From contig NZ_LOHS01000075.1 in NCBI RefSeq assembly GCF_001642995.1, positions 62,001 through 126,000 of the forward strand: DNA of 64,000 nt, in the 5' to 3' direction. Made by a program: the position numbers and the translations under genes. Shown here piece after piece: positions 1-6,825 of this stretch (position 1 is its first letter; every line of letters starts with the position of its first letter). This stretch comes from Streptomyces jeddahensis (GTDB lineage: Bacteria; Actinomycetota; Actinomycetes; Streptomycetales; Streptomycetaceae). The notes beneath the pieces were generated by a model. The model was not told the origin of the DNA and did no database searches. It saw nothing but the letters and a program-made list of their open reading frames with translations.

Positions 1-617
1 GCCTCCGGCAGTTCCTTCCAGCTCGCCGCCTTGATCGCGAAGATCACAGCCAGGACGAAGAACCCGACGATCAGAGCGACCTTGACGAACAGCAGCCGCT
101 CCAGCGCGGTGTAGACGACGGGCGCGAGCGTGAGGATCGCGCCGATGAGCAGCAGCAGGCACACCGCGATGACGGTCGGCTCGCCGCCGAAGACGTAGGA
201 GAGCATGGTGGCCGAGCCGGTGGCCCAGCCCGGCCAGAGGTTCGCCGCATACGTCAGCCCGACGAGCACCGCGCCCCAGTGCCGCCAGTAGCGGTTGAAG
301 CCGGTGATGGCCGTCTCTCCGGTGGCGAGCGTGTAGCGCTCGATCTCCATGTTGAGGAACCACTGGGTGACGACGCCGACGACCGCCCCCCACAGAAAAA
401 CCAGCCCGGCCTGGGATGCGATGTACGGCCAGAGGATGAACTCGCCCGATGAGAGGCCGACTCCGGCCGCGACGATGCCCGGGCCGATGATGCGCCACGT
501 CTTGCGCGGCGGGGCGGGCAGCGTCCGTACTTCGGGCATCGGCAGGTGGCGGCTGTTCATGGGGAAGGGTGCGTCGGCACGGTGGGGCGTGCCGATCTCG
601 TCGTCCGCGTGCGTCAT
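1..617 (-). CDS. Nramp-like divalent metal / APC-superfamily membrane transporter (partial)
   Basis: The gene reads leftward from ATG at 617 and leaves the window, so only about 205 N-terminal residues are visible. A short polar leader is followed by hydrophobic segments, including a GPGIVAAGVGLSSGEFILWP stretch and a QAGLVFLWGAVVG segment, typical of the Nramp-like branch of the LeuT-fold transporters. That family moves ions or small solutes across the cytoplasmic membrane. The substrate cannot be told from this part, and the C-terminal helices are outside the window. It is divergent from a GntR regulator at 719 that probably controls it. The family call is moderately sure. Confidence 0.6.
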   Translation of the reverse strand, partial: MTHADDEIGTPHRADAPFPMNSRHLPMPEVRTLPAPPRKTWRIIGPGIVAAGVGLSSGEFILWPYIASQAGLVFLWGAVVGVVTQWFLNMEIERYTLATGETAITGFNRYWRHWGAVLVGLTYAANLWPGWATGSATMLSYVFGGEPTVIAVCLLLLIGAILTLAPVVYTALERLLFVKVALIVGFFVLAVIFAIKAASWKELPE

Positions 618-670
618 TGGGGAACGCCTCTCTTCGTCCGGTCGGACTGGCGGCCACGTAACATGACAGC

Positions 671-685
671 AATCATTAAATGATT
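671..685. promoter_or_regulatory. Probable operator of the GntR regulator
   Basis: AATCAT-TAA-ATGATT is a perfect 6-bp inverted repeat in the 101-bp gap between the divergent transporter and regulator genes. It is AT-rich in a very GC-rich setting. Size and position fit an FCD-type GntR dimer site. Binding is inferred. Confidence 0.5.
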
Positions 686-718
686 CGATGAAACTCGTCC
701 AGGGGGTGTGCAGAGATC

Positions 719-1429
719 GTGGTGCAGTACCGGACCATGCATCAGCGCGTGGTCGACGAGCTCGGCCGGCGCATCGTGAGCGGTGCGTGGCAGCCGGGGA
801 AGCCGCTGCCGGTCGAGGACGTGCTCGCCATCGAAATCGGCGTCAGCCGGGGCGCGTTGCGCGAGGCGGTCAAGGCCCTGGTCGCCAAGGGGATGCTCGA
901 CGTCCGCCCGCGCACGGGCACGCGCGTGCTGCCACCCGAGCACTGGAACCACCTGGACCGCGACGTGCTGCGCTGGCAACAGGCCGGTGACTCGGCCGTC
1001 TTGCTGCGCGACACCGGTGAACTGCGGCGGATCGTCGAGCCGGAGGCCGCCCGGCTCGCGGCCGAACGGGCCGGCCCCGGTGACGTACGAGCCCTGTACG
1101 ACGCCTTGACGGCCATGGAGGCCGCGGCGGCCCGGCCCGGGCGCAGCGGCTATGTCGAGGCCGACATCGCCTTCCACCGCGCCCTGCTCGACGCGAGCGG
1201 CAACCGTCTGCTCGGCTCGCTGGGCCGGGCGATCGACATCGCCCTGGAACACAGCTTCGTGGTGAGCACGCAGACTCCCGGGGCGGTCGAAGCCTCGCTC
1301 CCGGCCCATCGCGCCGTCGTGGACGCCGTCGAACGCGGCGATCCCGCGGCGGCGTCAGCGGCCGTGCTCGGCATCATCGACGCCGCCGAGCGGGAGATCG
1401 CTCAGTCGCCCGGGCTCGCGCAGGGCTGA
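719..1429 (+). CDS. FadR-subfamily (FCD) GntR transcriptional regulator
   Basis: This is a 236-residue regulator starting at GTG 719, with a purine-rich ribosome site about 10 bases upstream. Residues 8-70 form the winged helix-turn-helix, with recognition segment VSRGALREAVKALVAKGML and wing RTGTRVLP. Residues 90-225 form an all-helical FCD ligand domain with the usual metal-site histidine in AFHRALLDAS. FadR-type members sense organic acids and act as dimeric repressors. Its divergent neighbour is a membrane transporter, so local control of uptake is the simplest role. The ligand is unknown. Confidence 0.85.
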   Translation: MVQYRTMHQRVVDELGRRIVSGAWQPGKPLPVEDVLAIEIGVSRGALREAVKALVAKGMLDVRPRTGTRVLPPEHWNHLDRDVLRWQQAGDSAVLLRDTGELRRIVEPEAARLAAERAGPGDVRALYDALTAMEAAAARPGRSGYVEADIAFHRALLDASGNRLLGSLGRAIDIALEHSFVVSTQTPGAVEASLPAHRAVVDAVERGDPAAASAAVLGIIDAAEREIAQSPGLAQG

Positions 1430-1463
1430 GGGCCCCAGTCGAGAGGCCAGCGGGCCGCCCTCA

Positions 1464-1520
1464 TTGCGAGCGAGCTCCCGTTCAGCGCGCCGTAGCAGCT
1501 CACGAGCTGAAGTGTCCCTG
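1464..1520 (-). repeat. Left copy of a 57-bp inverted repeat flanking the epimerase/MmyB pair
   Basis: Read on the minus strand, this segment matches 3362-3418 on the plus strand at 49 of 57 positions without gaps. Each copy begins CAGGGAC and ends CTCGCTCGCAA. It lies just past the epimerase stop codon. Origin is unknown; a decayed mobile element end or a repeated intergenic element is possible. Confidence 0.6.
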
Positions 1521-1525
1521 TGGCG

Positions 1526-2377
1526 CTAGAGGGCGCCCGCGTCCCTCGCCGCCCAGACCGACGGGAAGAACGGGCGGAAGCCCAGTTCGTGGCGGATGCG
1601 GGCCGTCGACATGATGCCGTACCAAGGGTCTGGGTCCACCTTGTCGTATGCCTCCCGCGGCACCGGCACGCCGTTGAGCTGGTGGAGGTCGACCGTGTCG
1701 ACCGGGGCGTCGTCGGCGATGTTGTAGACGCCGTGCGCTTGCGGCGCGTACAGGAGCCGTCGCAGGCCCTGGGCGACATCCGCGTGATGGCCCATGTGGA
1801 GGCGCTGTGTGGCGGCCCAGGACGCAGCCAGGCGGATCACATCGGCGAGATGCGGATCCCCGTCGCCGTACACGAAGGGCAGCCGGCCGATCCGTACGTC
1901 GAGACCGTCCATCGCCTGCAGCGCGCGCTCCGCCTCCCCTTTGGACTGCGGGTACGCGCCCCACAACAGGCCTCCCGGCACCACCGGATCGTCCTCGACC
2001 AGCGGCCTGCCGCGCCCGGTGCCATACACCAGCCCTGTGCTGACTTGCACGAATCGCCGCACGCCGGAAGCCACTGCGGCCCGCCCCAGCTCGATGGCGG
2101 CGTCGCGGTTGACCGCCCATGCCTCTTCGTCCGGTACTCCGCGGAAGGCTGCGGCGACGTTCACCACGGCGTCCGCCCCGGCCGTCGCCTTGCCCAGCAC
2201 GTCCGCGTCCCGCAGGTCGCCGACCACCACGTCCGCGCCCAGTTCGGCGAACTGCTCGCCCCGTGCCGCGTCCCGCACGAGCACCCGCACCCGGTCGCCC
2301 TGGGGCGCGCTGTGCAGCAGTCGCGGCACGAACCGCTGCCCGACCTTCCCCGTCACACCCGTCACCAGTGTCAGCAT
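1526..2377 (-). CDS. NAD(P)-dependent epimerase/dehydratase family protein (extended SDR)
   Basis: The protein is 283 residues, from ATG 2377 with GGAGG seven bases upstream. It has the N-terminal nucleotide motif GVTGKVGQR (glycine-rich loop of an extended SDR), the acidic cofactor site VVGDLRD, and the catalytic set Ser in VQVSTGLVYG with Tyr and Lys in AYPQSKGEAE. Extended SDRs act on nucleotide sugars or small carbonyl compounds in the cytoplasm; the substrate is unknown. It is divergent from an MmyB-type regulator with a 10-bp inverted repeat between them, so that regulator probably controls it. Confidence 0.85.
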   Translation of the reverse strand: MLTLVTGVTGKVGQRFVPRLLHSAPQGDRVRVLVRDAARGEQFAELGADVVVGDLRDADVLGKATAGADAVVNVAAAFRGVPDEEAWAVNRDAAIELGRAAVASGVRRFVQVSTGLVYGTGRGRPLVEDDPVVPGGLLWGAYPQSKGEAERALQAMDGLDVRIGRLPFVYGDGDPHLADVIRLAASWAATQRLHMGHHADVAQGLRRLLYAPQAHGVYNIADDAPVDTVDLHQLNGVPVPREAYDKVDPDPWYGIMSTARIRHELGFRPFFPSVWAARDAGAL

Positions 2378-2448
2378 GGCCGCCTCCTCGCTGTCGTAGC
2401 CATGCCTGAAGCGTGCGGGAGCGGTGGGGACAGCGGGAGAGACGCGGT

Positions 2449-2475
2449 TATCCAGGGACCGGCACTCCCTGGATA
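2449..2475. promoter_or_regulatory. Operator between SDR gene and MmyB-type regulator
   Basis: TATCCAGGGA-N7-TCCCTGGATA is a perfect 10-bp inverted repeat, 30 bp upstream of the regulator's GTG start and 72 bp upstream of the SDR start. Its place between divergent genes makes it the likely binding site of the MmyB-type regulator. Confidence 0.65.
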
Positions 2476-2504
2476 CGAGCCCGGTCCCGAGCGATCCTGA
2501 ACAG

Positions 2505-3347
2505 GTGAACCGAGCCGAACTCGCCGACTTCCTGCGCCGCGCCCGCACCCGCCTGGCCCCCTCCGACGTGGGCCTGACACCGGGCCCCCGGCGCCGCACG
2601 CCGGGGCTGCGCCGCGAGGAGGTGGCGCAGCTCACCGGAATGTCCACGGACTACTACACGCGCCTGGAACAGCGCCGCGGCTCCCACCCCTCGCGGCAGA
2701 TGCTCACCGCCCTGGCCCGCGCGCTACGTCTCACCGACGCCGAGCGCGACCACCTGTTCCATCTGGCGGGCCAGGAGCCGCCCCGGCCCGGCGGTTCTTC
2801 CGGTCACGTCCGGCCGGGGCTGCTGCTGATCCTGGACCGGCTGCACGATCTCCCGGCTGCGGTGCTGAGCGACTGGGGCGAGGTGCTCGCGCAGAACACG
2901 ATGTCGGTGGCCCTGACCGGCGCCCACACCGGGACGAATGTGATCCGCCGCTGGTTCACGGACCCGGCCACTCGGGCCCTGTTCCCGCCCGAGAACCACG
3001 CGTCGCACGCCCGCGCCCACGTGGCGAGCCTGCGGGCGGTCACCGCGGCACGCCCCGACGACCCGGGCCCGGCCGCCCTCACGGCCGAACTCCGTGCCAC
3101 ATCACGCGATTTCCAGGAACTGTGGGAGTCGCACGAGGTGGTGGTGCGCCGTCCGTCGCCGAAACGCGTCCTGCACCCCGTGGTCGGTGTCCTCGACCTG
3201 GACTGCGAGGTGCTGCTCGGCGACGGCCACGACCAGCTGCTCGTCGTGCACTCGGCGCGGCCGGGCACGGAGACGCACGAGCGGCTCGAACTGCTGCGGG
3301 TCGTGGGCCTGCAGGACCTGTCCCCGAGCACAACCGGCGCCCCTTGA
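2505..3347 (+). CDS. Helix-turn-helix regulator with MmyB-like ligand-binding domain
   Basis: The protein is 280 residues, taken from GTG 2505 because an upstream in-frame start would run through the operator. Residues 1-75 are an XRE-type helix-turn-helix with the family's PGLRREEVAQLTGMS and YYTRLEQRRG signatures. The rest is the PAS-like MmyB domain, with ILDRLHDLPAAVLSDWGEVLAQN and the closing VHSARPGTETHERLELL stretch. This actinomycete family is known to sit beside short-chain dehydrogenase genes and regulate them. Here it is divergent from an extended SDR, which agrees. Confidence 0.85.
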   Translation: MNRAELADFLRRARTRLAPSDVGLTPGPRRRTPGLRREEVAQLTGMSTDYYTRLEQRRGSHPSRQMLTALARALRLTDAERDHLFHLAGQEPPRPGGSSGHVRPGLLLILDRLHDLPAAVLSDWGEVLAQNTMSVALTGAHTGTNVIRRWFTDPATRALFPPENHASHARAHVASLRAVTAARPDDPGPAALTAELRATSRDFQELWESHEVVVRRPSPKRVLHPVVGVLDLDCEVLLGDGHDQLLVVHSARPGTETHERLELLRVVGLQDLSPSTTGAP

Positions 3348-3361
3348 CGTACTCGCACTAC

Positions 3362-3418
3362 AGGGACGCGTCGGCTCATGAGCTGCTGCGACGCACTGAA
3401 CGGGCGCTCGCTCGCAAG
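3362..3418 (+). repeat. Right copy of the 57-bp inverted repeat
   Basis: This is the partner of 1464-1520, in opposite orientation, 14 bases after the regulator stop. A further AAGTGTCCCTGTACTAC at about 3453-3469 repeats the CAGGGAC end inverted, so the element may continue to about 3470. The gap 3348-3588 holds no convincing gene. Confidence 0.6.
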
Positions 3419-3588
3419 GTGCTGACCTGCGGCCGACGGCCAGCCATGACGCCAAGTGTCCCTGTACTACTCCGCCATGCACCATCTGTACCCTGGCGCG
3501 AATGCGCCCGGTTCCTGCCCGGCGCGGGCGGTGCGCGGCGAACGAGGTGAGCTCGCACGCGGCCTCCGGCGTCCGGCGTCTGCACAGA

Positions 3589-4449
3589 CTATGCCCCGTG
3601 GTGACGTCGCGACCGCCGATCGACGTACAGACGGCCCACGACCGCTCCCAGATGGACGACCACGCCCACCGCCACCAGCCAGGACAGGATGATCATGACG
3701 ACGCCGATGGGGCCGTACTTCTCTTCGTGGACCACGATGGCCGAGGAGAAGTGGAAGGCGGAGACGACCCCGAGGCCCGTCCAGCAGACACCGGTGGCCA
3801 GGGCCGACGGGAAGAGGGTGCGCCAGCGGACGGCTCCGGTCAGCAGCACGTGCATGCTCCACCACCAGAAGAGCGTCGCCAGGACGAGCCCGTACAGGGT
3901 CTGCAGCAGCGGCCCGCCGACCGCCCCGCCGAGCGCTCGGCCGACGACGGCCTGGACCGCCGCGTAAGCGACCAGGGACGCGAGCCAGTAGAGCCGTGCC
4001 ACGACGGCCCGCCATCCCCCGACCGGGACCTCGAAAGCCCTCTGGTACCAGCTCTGCAGGACGCCGACGACCCCCATGGCCCCGAGGACCAGGAGGAAGG
4101 TGCTCGCCACAGTGAGTGTGCTCGTGGCCTTGCCGGGGGTGAAGAGGGACGCCACGGCCTGCGCCGCGTCGTGGTTCAGGCCGAGCCACTTGGCGACGAC
4201 GGCGGCGTCACGCCCCGCTGCCGCGGCGACGACGATGAGGAAGGGGAAGAAGCACATCAGCGCGAGGGCGGCCAGCTGGAACGAGTTCCCGAGGAAGTCG
4301 ATGGCGTTCAGCCGACTCCACAGCCTGCCCGCTGGGCTCGCTCCGAGGCGCTCAGCCGCCGCCCGGTACCTCTCCTCCGGAGCCATCCGTACGACGAGCA
4401 GGCGACCGCGCCTCCCGCGCGGGCCGGGGGGCATCCTGCGGCCTGTCAT
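3589..4449 (-). CDS. YihY/BrkB-family inner-membrane protein
   Basis: The protein is about 286 residues. The chosen ATG at 4449 has no clear ribosome site, and ATG 4434 or a start near the AP-E-E-R-Y segment is possible. Membrane helices are visible at FLGNSFQLAALALMCFFPFL, TVASTFLLVLGAMGVVGVLQ, LYWLASLVAYAAVQAVVG, LYGLVLATLFWWWSMHVLL, a GVCWTGLGVV stretch, and GPIGVVMIILSWLVAVGVVV. The F-F-P-F-L turn and the YGPIGVVMIILSW segment are characteristic of YihY/BrkB proteins. The biochemical role of the family is not settled. It is followed by a short basic tail. Confidence 0.8.
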   Translation of the reverse strand: MTGRRMPPGPRGRRGRLLVVRMAPEERYRAAAERLGASPAGRLWSRLNAIDFLGNSFQLAALALMCFFPFLIVVAAAAGRDAAVVAKWLGLNHDAAQAVASLFTPGKATSTLTVASTFLLVLGAMGVVGVLQSWYQRAFEVPVGGWRAVVARLYWLASLVAYAAVQAVVGRALGGAVGGPLLQTLYGLVLATLFWWWSMHVLLTGAVRWRTLFPSALATGVCWTGLGVVSAFHFSSAIVVHEEKYGPIGVVMIILSWLVAVGVVVHLGAVVGRLYVDRRSRRHHGA

Positions 4450-4473
4450 GGAACGAAGTGAACCCGCTGCGTG

Positions 4474-4501
4474 ATGCCGCCGCACGCCTTGCGCGGCGGC
4501 T
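4474..4501. terminator. Hairpin downstream of trkA-like gene
   Basis: GCCGCCGC pairs with GCGGCGGC across a 12-base spacer, 34 bp past the TrkA-like stop. The only T-run follows the hairpin on the plus strand, opposite to the genes on both sides, so its role as a terminator for the leftward genes is uncertain. Confidence 0.35.
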
Positions 4502-4534
4502 TTCGTGCCGCGTCCACCCCGGCGCCGTACCGGC

Positions 4535-5254
4535 CTACTCCAGCTCCGCGAACGCCTCCACGGCCCGCGTCTTCCCCGTGACGATGATGACGTCACCCGG
4601 CTGGACGACCGTCTCCGCGGTCGCATGGGTGAAGTCGGCGCCGGGGCGTTTGATGCCGACGATCGTCACCCCGTACGTGCTGCGCACCCGGCTCTCGCCG
4701 AGCGGCACCCCGCCGACGATCCGCGGGGCAAGCGTCTTGATCAGGGCGTAGTCGCTGTCGAACGCGATGAAGTCCATCATGCGGCCGGTGACCAGGTGCG
4801 CCACGCGCTCGCCCATCTCGTGCTCGGGCAGGACGACATGGTGGGCGCCGATGCGTTCGAGGATCTGGCCGTGCTGGCGGGTGGTGGCCCGGGCCCAGAT
4901 GTTGGGCACTCCCGCGTCGACGAGGTTGGACGTGGCCAGGATGCTGGCCTCCAGGTCGGTGCCGATGCCGACCACCGCCCGTGAGAACTGCCCGAGCCCG
5001 AGCTGTTCCAGGGCCTGGGGGTCGGTGCAGTCCGCGGCGGCGACATGCGTGAGCTCGTCGCCCGTCTTCTGCACGATGCCGGTGTCGGAGTCGATGCCGA
5101 GCACGTCCCAGCCGCGCCGCATCAGCTCCAGGGCCAGGGAGCGGCCGAAGCGGCCGAGGCCGAGCACGGCGACCTTGGAGTCGCCGGCCGGGCGCTCCCC
5201 GGGGGCGGGGTGCCGACGCCGGCGCAGGCGCGGGTGTCTGAGGTGGTCAGCCAA
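4535..5254 (-). CDS. TrkA-type potassium channel regulatory protein (RCK_N-RCK_C)
   Basis: The protein is about 239 residues. TTG 5254 is chosen because GAGG lies about ten bases upstream and it overlaps the TrkH stop, giving translational coupling; ATG 5293 inside trkH is the alternative. After a basic leader, VAVLGLGRFGRSLALELM is the Rossmann dinucleotide-binding loop and GIDSD the acidic cofactor site. The RCK_C domain follows, ending in TYGVTIVGIKRPG and VVQPGDVIIVTGK. In the family this ring-forming subunit binds NAD(H), ATP or cyclic di-AMP and gates the TrkH/KtrB channel. It is encoded directly after TrkH. Confidence 0.9.
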   Translation of the reverse strand: MADHLRHPRLRRRRHPAPGERPAGDSKVAVLGLGRFGRSLALELMRRGWDVLGIDSDTGIVQKTGDELTHVAAADCTDPQALEQLGLGQFSRAVVGIGTDLEASILATSNLVDAGVPNIWARATTRQHGQILERIGAHHVVLPEHEMGERVAHLVTGRMMDFIAFDSDYALIKTLAPRIVGGVPLGESRVRSTYGVTIVGIKRPGADFTHATAETVVQPGDVIIVTGKTRAVEAFAELE

Positions 5255-6623
5255 TGACGGGTCGCTCCTCGGGAAGTGTGTAGCGGCGGTCACGCGCGCG
5301 GAGGGCGAGTGCGGAGGCGAGAGTGATCGGGCCGAGGCGTCCGGCGAACATGAGGGCGATGACGGTGAGTTGGCCCGCTGCCGAAAGGTCGCCGGTGATG
5401 CCGGTGCTCAGCCCGACCGTGCCGAAGGCGGACACGGACTCGAACAGGACCGCCTCGGCCGGTTCGGCCGTCATGGTGAGCAGGGCCAGCGTGCCCGACA
5501 TGACGAGCGCCACACCCAGGAGTGCCACGGTGAGGGCCTGGCGCAGCGCCGCCTCCGGGATCCGGCGGCCCATGACGTCCACGGCGGTGCGCCCGCGGAT
5601 CTCGGCGAGGATCGCCGCCCCCAGCACCGCGAACGTGGTGACCTTGATGCCGCCCGCGGTGCCCGCGCTGCCACCGCCGATGAACATCAGCACGCAGATG
5701 CCCAGCAGTGTGGCCGGGTGCATGGCTCCGGTGTCGACGGTGTTGAAGCCCGCGGTGCGCGCACTGGCGGCGGCGAAGAACCCGTTGAGCAGCTTGTCGC
5801 CCGAGTCCATCGGGCCGAGCGTCCCCGGGTTGTTCCACTCCAGGACGCACGTCAACAGGGTGCCGACGACGAGCAGGGCCGCGTACGTGGCGAGCGTGAG
5901 CCGGGTGTGCAGGGACCAGCGGTGCCTGACCGCGCCGCGTACGCCCGTCCGGCCGACCCGCAACAGTTCCAGCAGCACGGGGAATCCGAGGGCGCCGAGC
6001 AGGCAGACGACGGCGATCGGCACGATGATCCAGCCGTCGTGCGCATATCCCACGAGGTTGTCGTCGCGCAGCCCAAAACCGGCGTTGTTGAAGGCGGAGA
6101 TCGCGTAGAAGACGCCGTGGTGTACGGCTTCGCCGGGCGCTTCGCCGTAGCCGAAGCGGAAACGCGTCGTCAGGTACGCGGCCAGGGCGAACTCGATGAC
6201 GAGCGTGGTGCTCGCGATGCCCAGGAGCAGCCGGCGGATGTCCGCCACGCCGAAGGACCCGGTCTCGGCCTGCGTGCTGAGCTGCGTAGTGAGCCGCAGC
6301 CGGCCCGCCACGAGCAGACCGAGCAGGGAGGCGAGCGTCATGATCCCGAACCCGCCGATCTGGATCAGGGCGATGACCACGCCCTCGCCGAACGCGCTCC
6401 AGTGGCTGCCGGTGCCGACGATGGCCATGCCGCCGCTGGCCGCTCCCGTGGAGGTGAACAGGGCGGTCAGCACGGTGGTGCTTCTGCCGGGCGCGGTGGC
6501 GGCCGGGAGCATCAGCAGGGCCGCACCCAGGACGATGAAGAGCGCCAGGGCCAGGACGGCGGCACGGGTCGGTTGCGCGGCCAGCCGGGACCACCACGCC
6601 CGAGTCGCACCCGCGGCCACCAC
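5247..6623 (-). CDS. TrkH/KtrB-family potassium uptake channel subunit
   Basis: The protein is 458 residues from GTG 6623. It has the repeated helix-pore-helix units of Trk/Ktr/HKT channels, with selectivity-filter segments FTSTGAASGGM near the start, AFNNAGFGL, SARTAGFNTVDTG and AFGTVGLSTG in the last repeat, each with the conserved filter glycine. The N-terminal helix RAAVLALALFIVLGAALLML anchors it in the cytoplasmic membrane. It overlaps the TrkA-type regulator by eight bases, so the two are made together as one potassium uptake system. A T-rich hairpin upstream separates it from the sugar genes. Confidence 0.92.
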   Translation of the reverse strand: MVAAGATRAWWSRLAAQPTRAAVLALALFIVLGAALLMLPAATAPGRSTTVLTALFTSTGAASGGMAIVGTGSHWSAFGEGVVIALIQIGGFGIMTLASLLGLLVAGRLRLTTQLSTQAETGSFGVADIRRLLLGIASTTLVIEFALAAYLTTRFRFGYGEAPGEAVHHGVFYAISAFNNAGFGLRDDNLVGYAHDGWIIVPIAVVCLLGALGFPVLLELLRVGRTGVRGAVRHRWSLHTRLTLATYAALLVVGTLLTCVLEWNNPGTLGPMDSGDKLLNGFFAAASARTAGFNTVDTGAMHPATLLGICVLMFIGGGSAGTAGGIKVTTFAVLGAAILAEIRGRTAVDVMGRRIPEAALRQALTVALLGVALVMSGTLALLTMTAEPAEAVLFESVSAFGTVGLSTGITGDLSAAGQLTVIALMFAGRLGPITLASALALRARDRRYTLPEERPVIG

Positions 6624-6770
6624 CCACCTCCCGGTCGTCCCGACGCCACACCTCGGCGGCGCTGCCCTGCCCCGCCGCCTGGTCGATGATCACTGCGGTG
6701 CGGGCAGCAAGGGACAGCATTGCCGTCAAAAGGGACGTATGGAACGCGGCACGGCGTCAAGAGGCGCCGA

Positions 6771-6821
6771 AAAAACGCGAGAAGAAACGCGGGGGTCGTG
6801 CCCTCAGGGAAACCCGGGCAC
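6771..6821 (-). terminator. Terminator after the GH67 gene
   Basis: On the minus strand GTGCCC-N12-GGGCAC (6821-6798) begins five bases after the alpha-glucuronidase stop. It is followed by a T-rich tail with a small CGCG hairpin and a run of six T. It probably ends the xylan operon before trkH. The rest of the 6624-6825 gap shows nothing clear. Confidence 0.55.
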
Positions 6822-6825
6822 CCAA

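Noticed and set aside
4767..6689. 640-codon open frame on the plus strand
   Set aside because: It is antisense to trkA/trkH genes with clear channel motifs; the translation is Gly/Arg/Gln-rich noise.
6624..6825. Possible riboswitch before trkH
   Set aside because: The gap has a terminator-like hairpin but I could not match any ydaO-type core sequence; no support.
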